Position numbers and translations under genes: made by a program. A stretch of 64,000 nt of DNA from Cupriavidus numazuensis (lineage in GTDB: Bacteria; Pseudomonadota; Gammaproteobacteria; Burkholderiales; Burkholderiaceae). The notes beneath the pieces were generated by a model. That model had not been told where the DNA came from. It saw only the letters and a list, made by a program, of their open reading frames with translations, and did not search any database. The stretch is from positions 124,001 through 188,000 of the forward strand of contig NZ_CAJPVI010000002.1 in assembly GCF_905397435.1 (NCBI RefSeq), given 5' to 3'. Shown piece after piece: positions 27,860 to 37,621 of this stretch (its first letter is position 1; each line of letters begins with the position of its first letter).

Positions 27860-29581
27860 ATGAAGACACTCACCCTGAACCAACGGCTCTGGATCCCCTT
27901 TGGCCTGATCTGGATCGCCATGCTCGGCATCTGCACGTACGAGGCGTTCGTCACGCGCGCGGAAATGTTCGCCGGACGCCAACGAGAAATCCAGAGCGTT
28001 GCCGAGGCTTCGGTCAGCCTGGTCGCCGCCATCGAAAAAGAAGCAGCAAGCAAAGGCCTGTCCGTCGAAGAGGCACAGAAGCTGGCCAAGGAGCGCCTGC
28101 GGCCGCTGCGCTTTGGGACGGACGGCTATGTCTCGATCACGGATTTCTCGGGCCGCTCGCAGATGCATCCGTTCAAGCCCGAGAACGAGGGCAAGAACCT
28201 GAGTGCGATGAAAGACCCGAATGGTGTGCTGATCTACGTGGAGATCGCGAAGATCGCCAGCGCCCAGGGTGCGGGCTTCCTGAACTACATGTGGCCGAAG
28301 CCGGGGGCGAGCGAGCCTCTGCCCAAGGTCAGCTACGTCAAGGCATTCAAGCCGTGGGAGTGGACCGTTACCACGGGCGCCTATGTCGATGACATCGAGG
28401 CGGCGTTCCGCCAGGCATTGTTGCACTCCATCCTGATGCTGGTCGTCCTGGGCGGCGCCGCGACGGTGCTGGCCGGCTGGCTGCTGCGCGGCGTGCGCCG
28501 CGACCTGGGTGGCGAGCCTGCCTACGCGGCATCGGTGGCCAACAGCATTGCGGATGGTGATTTCACGCGCGATATCGACGTGCGCCAGGGTGACACCTCG
28601 AGCCTGCTCTTTGCCATGCAGCGCATGCAGCGCAAGCTGGCGGGCACCGTGAGCGGCATCCGTGCATCGGTTGACTCGGTGGCCACGGCCACGGCGCAGA
28701 TTGCCGCCGGCAATTCGGATCTGTCGTCGCGTACCGAACAGCAGGCAGCGTCGCTGCAGGAAACCGCCGCGAGCATGGAAGAGCTGACCACGACCGTGCA
28801 GCACAATGCCGACAGCGCGCGGCAGGCAAGCGGACTGGCCGATAACGCGTCGGAGATCGCCAACCGCGGCGGCGAGGTGATGGAGCAGGTCATCACCACC
28901 ATGACGCAGATCGCCGACAGCTCCAGCCAGATTGCGGACATCATCGGCGTGATCGAAGGCATTGCGTTCCAGACCAACATCCTGGCGCTCAATGCCGCGG
29001 TGGAAGCGGCGCGCGCGGGCGAACAGGGCCGCGGCTTTGCCGTGGTCGCGGGCGAAGTGCGCAGTCTTGCGCAGCGCTCGGCAGGCGCCGCGAAGGAAAT
29101 CCGTACGCTGATCAGCACGTCGGTGGATCGCGTGCGCAGCGGTTCGGACCTCGTGGAGCGCGCGGGTTCGACCATGACGGAGATCACGCAGTCGATCCGC
29201 CGCGTGACCGACATCATGGGCGAGATTGCCGCGGCGTCGGTGGAGCAACGCACCGGTATCGAGCAGGTCAACCAGGCTGTGGCGCAGATGGACCAGGTGA
29301 CCCAGCAGAATGCTGCGCTGGTCGAAGAAGCCACAGCCGCGGCGCATTCGCTGGAAGAGCAAGCTGCGGCGCTGCGCCAGTCCGTGGCCGCATTCCGGGT
29401 CGCGCAACAGGGAGGCAGCCACGTTGCCGTCGCGCACAAGCCTGCCCCGGCACCGCGTCGGCCCGCTGCGCCGAAGGCCGAGCCGGTCCTGCAACAAGCA
29501 CCGAAAGCGCTGAAAGCGCAGCCGGCGCGTGCTGCACGCACCGAAAGCGCCGACGCTGGCGACAACTGGGAACAGTTCTGA
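27860..29581 (+). CDS. Methyl-accepting chemotaxis protein with a Cache-type periplasmic domain
   Basis: A 573-residue chemoreceptor. TM1 (~9-29), periplasmic sCache domain (~30-185) with [21 protein letters not shown] and the Trp-rich [15 protein letters not shown] end typical of small-ligand/organic-acid sensors, TM2 (~190-212), HAMP (~213-265) and a cytoplasmic signalling helical bundle with the highly conserved hairpin [37 protein letters not shown] region. It ends in NWEQF, matching the CheR/CheB-tethering pentapeptide (NWETF in Tsr), so it is a full-length, adaptation-competent receptor. It stands alone; the ligand is unknown. Confidence 0.92.
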   Translation: MKTLTLNQRLWIPFGLIWIAMLGICTYEAFVTRAEMFAGRQREIQSVAEASVSLVAAIEKEAASKGLSVEEAQKLAKERLRPLRFGTDGYVSITDFSGRSQMHPFKPENEGKNLSAMKDPNGVLIYVEIAKIASAQGAGFLNYMWPKPGASEPLPKVSYVKAFKPWEWTVTTGAYVDDIEAAFRQALLHSILMLVVLGGAATVLAGWLLRGVRRDLGGEPAYAASVANSIADGDFTRDIDVRQGDTSSLLFAMQRMQRKLAGTVSGIRASVDSVATATAQIAAGNSDLSSRTEQQAASLQETAASMEELTTTVQHNADSARQASGLADNASEIANRGGEVMEQVITTMTQIADSSSQIADIIGVIEGIAFQTNILALNAAVEAARAGEQGRGFAVVAGEVRSLAQRSAGAAKEIRTLISTSVDRVRSGSDLVERAGSTMTEITQSIRRVTDIMGEIAAASVEQRTGIEQVNQAVAQMDQVTQQNAALVEEATAAAHSLEEQAAALRQSVAAFRVAQQGGSHVAVAHKPAPAPRRPAAPKAEPVLQQAPKALKAQPARAARTESADAGDNWEQF

Positions 29582-29605
29582 GCGCCAGGCGTTAGGCGTT
29601 AGGCG

Positions 29606-31000
29606 CTAGCGCGGTTGCGTGGCCGATGACGCCGGCGTGTCCGGTGTCTCGCCCGTAACGGCAGCGCCGGCCGGCATCAACTGGAGTTCATGCCGGCGGC
29701 CCAGCCACCACCCAAGCACGGCCCAAAGCAGGGCCAGTGCGGCACCGGCAAGCGCCACCGTGGCGGCATGGCCGGAAATCGCATCGATACCCGTCTTGAC
29801 CCATGCACTCACCGCATCGCCGGCGCGATACACGGCGGTGTCGATGACGTTCTTGGCCTTGTACTTGGTTTCCGGGTCCACCACGGTGAACAGCATCTCG
29901 CGCCCCGGGCGCAGCAGTGCGTATTCGCCGACGCGGCGCAGGATCATCACGCCGGCCAGCACGCCGAAGGTCGGGAACATGGCCAGCAGCAGGAAGCCGG
30001 CGACCACCGCAAGAGGCACTGCCGTCAGCAGCGCGGCTACCCCATAGCGCCGCGCGATGCGCCCCGAGAAGAACAGCTGGATGATGATCGTCAGCGCTTG
30101 CACGATGGCATCGAGTGCGCTGAAGACCTGGGTCTGGCGCGCACGCTCCGGGAACGCTTCCGCCACCAGCCGCGCCTGTTCGAAGTACAGGAAAGTGCTG
30201 GCCGTGGCCAGCAGGATCACGAACAGGCTGATGCCGAGCAGGTAGCGCGAGCGGACCACCAGCGCCAGGCCGGCCCACAGGCCGCCGCCAACGGGATGGG
30301 ACGGATCTGCACTAGCGCCTGTGCTGGCCGTCGAATCACCGGCTGCCGCGACGCCGGCACCGGCGCGGCTGCGCCAGCCGAACAACCAGCCCACGCCGGG
30401 CAGCGTGGCCGCCAGCAGCGCGGCCGACAGCAACATCAGGCCGGTCAGCCCGATATGCACGACCAGCCAGCCGCCCATCACCGGGCCAGCCAGTCCGCCT
30501 GCGCTGGCGCCAGCCGCCAGCATCGCGAACAGCCGCCGCGCCTGTTCGGGCCGGAACACGTCGGCCATCAGGCTCCAGGCCACGGACACCACGAACAGGT
30601 TGAAGACCGACAGCCACACGTAGAACACGCGCGCGAGCCACACATTGTCCGGCGCCGCGCGCGTGGCCAGCGCAAAGCCGACCAGGTTGGCGACGAAGAA
30701 GGCATAGACCCACGGCACGAAGCGCCGGCGGGGCAGCCACGCGCAGCATGCGCCGTAGAGCGGGATGGCGGCCAGCATGACGACGAACGTTGCCGTGAAC
30801 AGCCATTGCAGGTTCTTCACACCGCCGGCGATGCCCATGGTCTCGCGTACCGGGCGCAGCATGAAATAGCTGGCAAACAGGCAGAAGAAGAACAGGAAGC
30901 CGGCGACGACCGCACCCGATTCCCCGGGCCGGATACCGAAGCCGTGACGCAGGCGCGCGAAGGGCCCGGTGCCGGCCTGAGCAGGGGAATCGTTGTCCAT
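29606..31000 (-). CDS. NTP/NDP-exchanger-like major facilitator transporter
   Basis: A 464-residue inner-membrane protein with about twelve hydrophobic helices. The opening FFCLFASYFMLRPVRETMG and the stretch LRRVGEYALLRPGREMLFTVVDPETKYKAKNVIDTAVYRAGD match the ADP/ATP-translocase-like (Npt/Tlc-related) proteins found in some free-living proteobacteria, where the energy-parasite role of the chlamydial and rickettsial proteins does not apply. The substrate is unknown. It is convergent with the chemoreceptor gene and lies 3 bp downstream of the aldo/keto reductase gene on the same strand. Confidence 0.7.
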   Translation of the reverse strand: MDNDSPAQAGTGPFARLRHGFGIRPGESGAVVAGFLFFFCLFASYFMLRPVRETMGIAGGVKNLQWLFTATFVVMLAAIPLYGACCAWLPRRRFVPWVYAFFVANLVGFALATRAAPDNVWLARVFYVWLSVFNLFVVSVAWSLMADVFRPEQARRLFAMLAAGASAGGLAGPVMGGWLVVHIGLTGLMLLSAALLAATLPGVGWLFGWRSRAGAGVAAAGDSTASTGASADPSHPVGGGLWAGLALVVRSRYLLGISLFVILLATASTFLYFEQARLVAEAFPERARQTQVFSALDAIVQALTIIIQLFFSGRIARRYGVAALLTAVPLAVVAGFLLLAMFPTFGVLAGVMILRRVGEYALLRPGREMLFTVVDPETKYKAKNVIDTAVYRAGDAVSAWVKTGIDAISGHAATVALAGAALALLWAVLGWWLGRRHELQLMPAGAAVTGETPDTPASSATQPR

Positions 31001-31003
31001 CGA

Positions 31004-31927
31004 CTACGCGAGCAGTGCCGCAATGCGTTCGCGCTGGCCCGCGTCCGGCATGCGTCCGAGCGCGGCGCCGAGGTTGTCGGCCATGTTCTTCGGCTTGGAC
31101 GTGGCGGGAATTGCGGCGGTGACGGCCGGATGGCTGACTACGAACTTGAGGAACAACTGTCCCCACGAGTTGCAGTCAATCTCGCCGGCCCACGGCGGCA
31201 GCGGACGGTCCTTCACGGCGCGGAACATGCGGCCATCCTGGAACGGCCGGTTGATCAGCACCGCCACGCCGCGCGACTGGCACAGCGGCAGCAGCGTTCG
31301 TTCGGCGCCGCGCTCGGCAAGGGAGTAGTTGATCTGCACGAAATCCACGCGCTCGCTGCGTACGATCTGCACGACCGCGTCCTGTGCGTCCTCGCGGTAA
31401 TGGGTGATGCCGAGGTAGCGGATCTTGCCCTGTTCCTTGAGCTCGCGCAGCCACCGCAGGTTCTCGCGCCAGTCGATCAGGTTGTGCACCTGCAGCAGGT
31501 CGACCTTGTCGGTGTGCAGATCGGCGAGCGAACGCGCCCATTGCGCCTGCGCCGGAGCGCCGGCCGGTGCGGACACCTTGGTCGCGAGAAATACTTTGGC
31601 ACGCGCACCGGCATTGCGCAGCAGGTCGCCGGTTACGGCTTCCGCGCTGCCATAGCTCGGCGCGGTATCGACGACCGAGCCATGGTTCCGCAGCAGCAGG
31701 CCCAGGACCTCCGCCAGGGGTGCGCGCTCGTCGGCGCCTGTTCCAACGTTGAAGGTATCGGCGGTGCCCATGCCGACAACGGGCAGCGATTCTGTGGTGC
31801 CGGGAATGGCCCGCCGCATCGGCGCCTCCACCGTAGCGGCCGTGGCGGCAGAGGCCGCTATCGCAAAGCGAGGAACAGCGGCGAGTCCTGCAGCAATCCC
31901 AAGAAAAGAGCGGCGATCGATCGACAT
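31004..31927 (-). CDS. Tat-exported aldo/keto reductase
   Basis: A 307-residue NADPH-dependent aldo/keto reductase. The tetrad is visible: D and Y in DTAPSYGSAEAV, K in FLATKVSAP and H in LQVHNLIDW. The N-terminus DRRSFLGIAAGLAAVPRFAIA is a twin-arginine signal, so the protein is probably exported folded to the periplasm, which is seen in a minority of this family. The ATG at 31927 (GGATCCACCC upstream) puts the RR motif at the start; a longer frame to 32038 is not supported. Substrate unknown. Confidence 0.82.
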   Translation of the reverse strand: MSIDRRSFLGIAAGLAAVPRFAIAASAATAATVEAPMRRAIPGTTESLPVVGMGTADTFNVGTGADERAPLAEVLGLLLRNHGSVVDTAPSYGSAEAVTGDLLRNAGARAKVFLATKVSAPAGAPAQAQWARSLADLHTDKVDLLQVHNLIDWRENLRWLRELKEQGKIRYLGITHYREDAQDAVVQIVRSERVDFVQINYSLAERGAERTLLPLCQSRGVAVLINRPFQDGRMFRAVKDRPLPPWAGEIDCNSWGQLFLKFVVSHPAVTAAIPATSKPKNMADNLGAALGRMPDAGQRERIAALLA

Positions 31928-32111
31928 GGGTGGATCCAGGCGAATGGCACTCGTTGACCTTAGCCCTCGGCGATTGCCTTGTAAAGCATTTGGCCGGCTG
32001 GCTGCCATGGGTCCGCGGTTGTGCATTCGAGTGCACAATTGCGAATCTCGCAGTGCTTGCCCCGGTCCCGACTACACTCGATGGATCGCAAGCTCCGGGC
32101 CGGTGCCGATC

Positions 32112-32750
32112 ATGGGCTCCATGTCTCTGTGGGAGTTGTTGCTGCATTTCGACCAGCATCTGGGCGCGGCCATCGCGCACTACGGCCCGCTCGTCTACGC
32201 CGTGCTGTTCGCCGTGGTATTTGCCGAAATTGGCGTGCTGCCGCTGTTCTTTCTCCCCGGTGATCCGTTGCTGTTTATCTGCGGCGCCTTCTGCGCGTCG
32301 GGCTACCTGAACCTGTGGGTGCTGATGCCGGTATTGTTCGCGGCAGCGTTGGGCGGCAGTGTGCTGAACTACAGCGTGGGCCGGGTCATCGGAATGAAAG
32401 TCCTGAGCAGGCAATGGCGCTGGGTAGATCAGTCGGCGCTCCAGCGAACCCATGTCTTCTATGCCGAGCATGGCGCCGTGACCTTCCTGCTGTCACCCTT
32501 TATCGCCGTGGTGCGCACCTTCGCGCCGTTCGTGGGTGGTATTGCTGGCATGGGTGCAGCACGCTTTCTGTTCGCGGCTGCGGCTGGCGCATTGCTCTGG
32601 TCGGTTTCACTGCCGGTCCTTGGGTATTTCTTTGGGAATGTGCCGCAGGTACGCGATCACATGGGGGCAATTGTGTTGTCGGGGATCGTGATTGGGGTGG
32701 GGGCGCTGGTCGCCACGAATATGTGGCGCAGGTTACGGGCGGGGAAGTAG
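32112..32750 (+). CDS. DedA family membrane protein
   Basis: A 212-residue inner-membrane protein of the DedA/SNARE-associated family; members take part in lipid carrier recycling, proton-driven envelope homeostasis and drug tolerance. It has the conserved acidic residues in FAEIGVLPLFFLPGDPLLF (~37-55), a re-entrant segment and four to five helices. In the usual F-x-R-F-x-P-x-x-R motif the first Arg is replaced (LLSPFIAVVRTFAPF), leaving only the second. ATG 32121 is an alternative start. Confidence 0.82.
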   Translation: MGSMSLWELLLHFDQHLGAAIAHYGPLVYAVLFAVVFAEIGVLPLFFLPGDPLLFICGAFCASGYLNLWVLMPVLFAAALGGSVLNYSVGRVIGMKVLSRQWRWVDQSALQRTHVFYAEHGAVTFLLSPFIAVVRTFAPFVGGIAGMGAARFLFAAAAGALLWSVSLPVLGYFFGNVPQVRDHMGAIVLSGIVIGVGALVATNMWRRLRAGK

Positions 32751-33014
32751 TGGCGGCGGGTATGCCTTCGCAGCACCTTCGGCAACTCGCAGGCACTGTC
32801 GCATTCAGGCGTTGTGGTCGCCCGCGGTTGCGGCAGGTGTCAGACGAAACGACCAGCGTCGGAATCCCTCGTCAACGCTGGTTGGACCGACCCGGGTCAT
32901 CGCCCGATTGCAAAAAGCGCTCGCGCCCGCAACAATCCACCCGATAAAGTGCCGCTACCGTAACGCCCCCGCGTCACCGGGCGTGGCCCATTCCCAGAAC
33001 TGGAGACAGGCAAC

Positions 33015-34202
33015 ATGCGCACCCGGGTCGCAATCATCGGCGCGGGCCCGGCCGGGCTGCTGCTCGGTCATTTGCTGCAGCGGGCCGGTATTGATTCCGT
33101 CATCCTCGAAGACTGTACCCAGGCGCACGTCGAAGCGCGCATACGTGCCGGTGTGCTCGAACAGGGTACTGTCGACCTGCTGGAGGAGGCTGGCGTGGCC
33201 GCGCGCCTGCGCCAGCAAGGCATGGTGCACCACGGCATCGACCTGCGCTTCGACGGGCAACGCCACCGCATCGACCTGAGCGGCCTGACCGGCGGGCGAG
33301 CGATCACCGTGTACGGACAGCATGAGGTTGTGCGAGACCTGATCGCCGCCAGGCAGGCATGTGGCGCGCCCCTGCTGTTCGAGGTATCGCAGGTCGCCCT
33401 GCACGGACTGGACACGCAGTCGCCGTCCGTGTCGTTCGAACACGGCGGGCAACGCCATGTGCTGGCATGCGACTTCATTGCCGGCTGCGACGGCTCGCAC
33501 GGCGTGTCGCGCCAGGCAGTGCCGGCCGGCGCATTGCAGGTCTTCGAACGGTCCTATCCGTTTGCATGGCTGGGCATACTGGCCAGGGCGGCACCTGCGG
33601 CGCAGGAGCTGATCTATGCGAGCCATGCGCGTGGCTTTGCGCTGTTCTCGATGCGCTCGCCTGAAATCACGCGGCTATACCTGCAATGCCGGCCCGATGA
33701 AGACCTGGCCGGTTGGAGCGACCGGCGCATCTGGGACGAACTGCATGCACGGCTCGAAACCGGCGACGGCTGGCATCTGAACGAGGGGCCGGTGCTGCAA
33801 AAGGGCATCACGCCGATGCGCAGTCTGGTCACGGAGCCGATGCAATATGGCCGCCTGTTCCTGGCCGGCGATGCCGCGCATATCGTGCCGCCGACCGGCG
33901 CGAAGGGTATGAACCTCGCGGTGGCCGACGTGCGTAACCTGGCCCACGCGCTGGTCACGCACTACCGCTACGGTCGAGACGATTTGCTGGCCGGATACTC
34001 GTCAGCGTGCCTCGCGCGCGTCTGGCGTGCAGAACATTTCTCGTGGTGGATGACCTCATTGCTGCATCGATTCGATGACCACACGCCGTTCATGGCGCGG
34101 CTGCAACATGCCGAACTGGCCTATGTATGCGCATCGCAGGCAGCGTCGCGCATGCTCGCCGAGAACTATGTGGGCCTGCCGTTCGCGCCGCTGCCTGCGT
34201 GA
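33015..34202 (+). CDS. pobA: 4-hydroxybenzoate 3-monooxygenase
   Basis: FAD monooxygenase that converts 4-hydroxybenzoate to protocatechuate with NADPH and O2. The 395-residue length matches the Pseudomonas enzyme. Visible: the FAD motif IIGAGPAGLLLG (~7-18), the DG motif GCDGSHGVSR, the ERSYPFAWLGILA segment with the substrate Tyr, and the second FAD motif LAGDAAHIVPPTGAKGMNLAVADVRNLA (~280-307). The LIV-type permease genes begin 57 bp after its stop and may be co-transcribed. No PobR-type regulator or protocatechuate gene is in the window. Confidence 0.9.
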   Translation: MRTRVAIIGAGPAGLLLGHLLQRAGIDSVILEDCTQAHVEARIRAGVLEQGTVDLLEEAGVAARLRQQGMVHHGIDLRFDGQRHRIDLSGLTGGRAITVYGQHEVVRDLIAARQACGAPLLFEVSQVALHGLDTQSPSVSFEHGGQRHVLACDFIAGCDGSHGVSRQAVPAGALQVFERSYPFAWLGILARAAPAAQELIYASHARGFALFSMRSPEITRLYLQCRPDEDLAGWSDRRIWDELHARLETGDGWHLNEGPVLQKGITPMRSLVTEPMQYGRLFLAGDAAHIVPPTGAKGMNLAVADVRNLAHALVTHYRYGRDDLLAGYSSACLARVWRAEHFSWWMTSLLHRFDDHTPFMARLQHAELAYVCASQAASRMLAENYVGLPFAPLPA

Positions 34203-34259
34203 ACGTGAGCGAGTCCTGTTCCTCAACGCAACTTTGCCCCTGCGACTCTACCGATCACC

Positions 34260-35123
34260 ATGACAAGCCTTCTTGGCGTGCTGTTTGACGGGCTGGCGTA
34301 CGGCAGCCTGCTGTTCCTGATCAGCGTCGGGCTATCCGTGACCATGGGCCTCATGAATTTCGTCAACCTCGCGCATGGCGCCTTCGCGATGCTGGGTGGC
34401 TATGTTGCCGTGGTGCTGATGAACCGTGCGGGCGTGCCATTCCTGCTGGCGCTGCCGATCGCGTTTGCCGGGGCGGCGGCCGTCGGCTGGGTGCTGGAAC
34501 GCACGCTATACCGCAGGCTTTACCAGGCGAGCCATCTCGACCAGGTGCTGTTTTCCATCGGCCTGACATTCATGGCGATGGCCGGAGCCACCTACCTGTT
34601 CGGCCCGGGCCAGCAGCCTGTGGAACTGCCCGAGGCGCTCCGTGGCCAGGTGCGTGTGGGCGCGCTCGAACTGGGCGCATACCGGCTCTTCCTGATCGGT
34701 GTGGTGGTGGCCATTACCGCCGCGCTGGGCTGGCTGGTGGCGCGCACACGTTTCGGCGCGCAGGTGCGGGCCGCGGTGGACAACCAGCAGGCCGCGCGCG
34801 GACTCGGCATCAACGTGGGGCGTGTGTTCAGCCTGACATTCGCGCTGGGTTCGGGCCTGGCCGGGCTGGGCGGAGGGCTCGGCGTCGATGTGCTGGGCCT
34901 CGATCCGGCGTTCCCGCTCAAGTACATGGTGTATTTCCTGCTCGTGGTGGCGGTGGGCGGCGCCGGGTCGATCCGCGGGTCGCTGCTTGCGGCGCTGGTG
35001 CTGGGCGTCGCCGATGTGGCCGGCAAGTACTACGTGCCGGCGATCGGCGCGTTTGTCATCTACGCGATGATGGTGCTGTTGCTGGTCCTGTTTCCGGCTG
35101 GCCTGTACGGGAGGCGCGCATGA
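34260..35123 (+). CDS. livH: Branched-chain amino acid-type ABC transporter permease LivH
   Basis: A 287-residue LivH-type membrane subunit with about eight helices. Characteristic: GLMNFVNLAHGAFAMLGGYVAV (~30-51) and the cytoplasmic loop VRAAVDNQQAARGLGINVGRVFSLTFALGSGLAGLGG. In this family substrates range from leucine to urea, amides and aromatic acids. It sits directly behind pobA, so an aromatic acid such as 4-hydroxybenzoate is conceivable. It overlaps livM by ATGA (35120-35123). Confidence 0.85.
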   Translation: MTSLLGVLFDGLAYGSLLFLISVGLSVTMGLMNFVNLAHGAFAMLGGYVAVVLMNRAGVPFLLALPIAFAGAAAVGWVLERTLYRRLYQASHLDQVLFSIGLTFMAMAGATYLFGPGQQPVELPEALRGQVRVGALELGAYRLFLIGVVVAITAALGWLVARTRFGAQVRAAVDNQQAARGLGINVGRVFSLTFALGSGLAGLGGGLGVDVLGLDPAFPLKYMVYFLLVVAVGGAGSIRGSLLAALVLGVADVAGKYYVPAIGAFVIYAMMVLLLVLFPAGLYGRRA

Positions 35124-36178
35124 AAGCGCTGATGCGTGCGATGCGGCCGCCCGCACCGTCCGGCGAAGCCGCTGGCGCACCCGCGCCCGTGCGGCGCAAG
35201 TTGCCGGATGGGCGCTGGCATCCGGCCGAGTTCTTGTTCTGGCTGTTGCCTGTCGCGGCCTTCTTTGCGCTGCCCGACTACCTGATCCTCGGCAGCCAGA
35301 TCCTGATCACCGGGCTGTTCGCGCTGTCTCTCGACTTGATCCTTGGCTATGCAGGGATTGTCTCGCTCGGGCACGCGGCATTCTTCGGCCTCGGTGCCTA
35401 CACGGCCGGCTTGCTGGCGGCGCACGGCTGGGGCGAGCCGCTCAGCGGCCTGCTGGCCGCCGCAGCAATGGCGGGCTTTGTCGGCTGGCTGTGCAGCTTC
35501 CTGGTCGTACGCGGTGGCGATCTCACGCGCCTGATGGTGACGCTGGGCATCGGCCTGATGCTGTTCGAGGCGGCCAATAAAGCGGCATTCCTCACCGGAG
35601 GCGTGGACGGTTTGTCCGGAGTGGCCATGGACCGCTTGCTTGGCGTGTTTGAATTCGACTTGTTCGGCAAGACCGCCTATGTGTACAGCCTGGTGGTGAC
35701 CTTCGCACTGTTCCTGCTGTTGCGGCGCCTGACGCAGTCGCCGTTCGGCCTGTCGCTGCGCGGCATACGCGAAGGCGGCCGGCGCATGCCAGCGCTTGGC
35801 GCGGACGTGCCGCGCCGGCTGCGTGCGGTGTTCACGCTGTCCGCCGCGATTGCCGGCGTGGCCGGCGCGATGCTCGCGCAGACCACGCAGTTTGTCGGCA
35901 TGGACGTGCTTGGCTTTCCGCGTTCGGCGGAGCTGCTCGTCATGCTGGTGCTGGGCGGCACCGGGCGCCTGTACGGCGCGCTGGCCGGCGCGGCGCTGTT
36001 CATGATTGCGCAGGATGTGCTGGCCGGCATCAATCCGGTGTACTGGCAATTCTGGATCGGCCTGTTGCTGGTGCTCATGGTGCTGTTCGCAAGAGGAGGG
36101 GTCATGGGAGCCATGGATGCCGCGCGAAGCCGGCTGACGCGGCGTGCCGGGCCGCGTCCCGAAGGCGGTGCGCGATGA
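35120..36178 (+). CDS. livM: Branched-chain amino acid-type ABC transporter permease LivM
   Basis: A 352-residue LivM-type permease. A hydrophilic N-terminal tail (~1-35, with many Pro and Arg) precedes about nine helices. The family signature GYAGIVSLGHAAFFGLGAYTAGLLA (~76-100) is present, as is the loop SLRGIREGGRRMPALGADVPRRLRAVFTLSAAIAGVAGAM. It partners with LivH to form the channel. It overlaps both its neighbours by four bases (ATGA). Confidence 0.85.
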   Translation: MKALMRAMRPPAPSGEAAGAPAPVRRKLPDGRWHPAEFLFWLLPVAAFFALPDYLILGSQILITGLFALSLDLILGYAGIVSLGHAAFFGLGAYTAGLLAAHGWGEPLSGLLAAAAMAGFVGWLCSFLVVRGGDLTRLMVTLGIGLMLFEAANKAAFLTGGVDGLSGVAMDRLLGVFEFDLFGKTAYVYSLVVTFALFLLLRRLTQSPFGLSLRGIREGGRRMPALGADVPRRLRAVFTLSAAIAGVAGAMLAQTTQFVGMDVLGFPRSAELLVMLVLGGTGRLYGALAGAALFMIAQDVLAGINPVYWQFWIGLLLVLMVLFARGGVMGAMDAARSRLTRRAGPRPEGGAR

Positions 36179-36927
36179 CCGCAATGCTGCGTACCGAGGG
36201 CCTGTCGCGCCAGTGGGGCGCATTCGTGGCCAACAGCGACATCTCGCTCCGCTTCGCACCCGGCGCGCGCCATGCGCTGATCGGCCCGAACGGCGCGGGC
36301 AAGACCACATTCATCAACCTGCTGACCGGTGCGTTGGCGCCCACCTCCGGGCGCATCTGGCTGGGGAGCCAGGAAATTACCAGGCTGCCCCAGCATGCGC
36401 GCGTGCGCCTGGGCATGACACGGACATTCCAGATCAACACGCTGTTTCCGGGGCTGACAGTGCTCGAATCGGTGGTGCTGGCCGTGGCCGAACGTACCGG
36501 CGCGGCGCGCATCTGGTCACGGACCGTAGCGTCGCAGCGCCCGCTGGTAGATGAGGCCATGGCGGTGCTGGCGAGCCTGCGCCTCGATGGCGAGGCCGAC
36601 GTGGAGACGCGCCTGCTGCCGTATGGCAAGCAGCGGCTGCTCGAGATCGCGCTGGCGCTCGCCACGCGGCCGTCGATCCTGCTGCTGGACGAGCCAGCGG
36701 CCGGCATCCCATCGGCCGAAAGTGCGGAGCTGTTCGATGTCATTGCTGCGCTGCCGCGCGATATCACGATCGTGTTCATCGAACATGACATGGACCTCGT
36801 ATTCCGCTTTGCCGAGCGCATTACGGTGCTGGTGGGCGGCAAGGTGCTGACCGAGGGTACACCGGCCGAAATCGCTGCCGATCCGCGCGTGAAGGAGGTC
36901 TATCTTGGGGAGGCCGCGCATGGCTGA
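36175..36927 (+). CDS. livG: Branched-chain amino acid-type ABC transporter ATPase LivG
   Basis: A 250-residue ATPase. Walker A GPNGAGKTT (~37-45), the LivG Q-loop region RLGMTRTFQINTLF, the signature replacement LPYGKQRLLEIALAL in place of LSGGQ, Walker B ILLLDEPAAGI (~168-178) and H-loop VFIEHDMDLVF. The non-classical signature is normal for LivG. It overlaps livF by 8 bp and livM by 4 bp. Confidence 0.88.
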   Translation: MTAMLRTEGLSRQWGAFVANSDISLRFAPGARHALIGPNGAGKTTFINLLTGALAPTSGRIWLGSQEITRLPQHARVRLGMTRTFQINTLFPGLTVLESVVLAVAERTGAARIWSRTVASQRPLVDEAMAVLASLRLDGEADVETRLLPYGKQRLLEIALALATRPSILLLDEPAAGIPSAESAELFDVIAALPRDITIVFIEHDMDLVFRFAERITVLVGGKVLTEGTPAEIAADPRVKEVYLGEAAHG

Positions 36928-37621
36928 ACTGCTGCGTATCGACGGGCTGAGCGCGGGCTACGGCGACGCCGTGGTGATCGACGGCATCGACCTTGCACTG
37001 GGAGCCGGGGACAGCCTCGCGCTGCTCGGCCGCAACGGCGTGGGCAAGACCACATTGCTCGCCACGCTGATGGGTTTTACGCGCATGCGCCGCGGCACGC
37101 TGCGCTGGCAGGGGCGCGACTTGGCGCGGCTGCCGCCACACCAGCGCGCCCAGGCAGGCATCGGCTGGGTGCCGCAGGAGCGCTGGGTGTTTCCGTCGCT
37201 GACCGTGGAAGAGAACCTGAGTGCCGTGGCGCGTCCGGGGCATTGGACGCTGGCGCGCGTCTATGAACTGTTCCCGCGCCTGCAGGAACGCCGGCGCAAC
37301 CTCGGCAACCAGTTGTCGGGCGGCGAGCAGCAGATGCTGGCCATTGCGCGTGCGCTGATGCTCAATCCCGCCTTGCTGCTGCTGGACGAGCCCATGGAGG
37401 GGCTGGCGCCCATCATCGTGCAGGAACTGCAGCGCGTGATCGGCAAGCTGATCGCCCAGGGCGGGATGGCCGTGATTGTGGTCGAGCAGCATGCACGGCT
37501 GGCGCTGGCGATGACCGCTCAGGTGATGGTGCTTGACCGGGGCAGGGTGGTCCATGCGTCCGACAGCGCCAGCCTGCTGGCGGACAAAGGGCGTCTGGAC
37601 CGGCTGATGGGGATAGGCTGA
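36920..37621 (+). CDS. livF: Branched-chain amino acid-type ABC transporter ATPase LivF
   Basis: A 233-residue ATPase with Walker A GRNGVGKTT (~36-44), GIGWVPQERWVFPSLTVEENL, the classical LSGGEQQMLAIARAL signature, Walker B LLLLDEPMEGLAP and H-loop VIVVEQH. ATG 36920 is preceded by GGGGAGG inside the end of livG. It is the last gene of the set. There is no binding-protein gene next to it, which is unusual for a LIV operon; the orphan binding protein at 43707 is a possible partner. Confidence 0.88.
   Translation: MAELLRIDGLSAGYGDAVVIDGIDLALGAGDSLALLGRNGVGKTTLLATLMGFTRMRRGTLRWQGRDLARLPPHQRAQAGIGWVPQERWVFPSLTVEENLSAVARPGHWTLARVYELFPRLQERRRNLGNQLSGGEQQMLAIARALMLNPALLLLDEPMEGLAPIIVQELQRVIGKLIAQGGMAVIVVEQHARLALAMTAQVMVLDRGRVVHASDSASLLADKGRLDRLMGIG

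Noticed and set aside
29581..29606. GGCGTTA repeats between the chemoreceptor and transporter genes, possible terminator
   Set aside because: The stem is short, the loop is long and there is no T-run; only a weak hairpin.
32852..32882. ACCAGCGT / ACGCTGGT inverted repeat before pobA as a regulator site
   Set aside because: Spacer of 15 bases and no regulator nearby; could be an operator but evidence is too thin.
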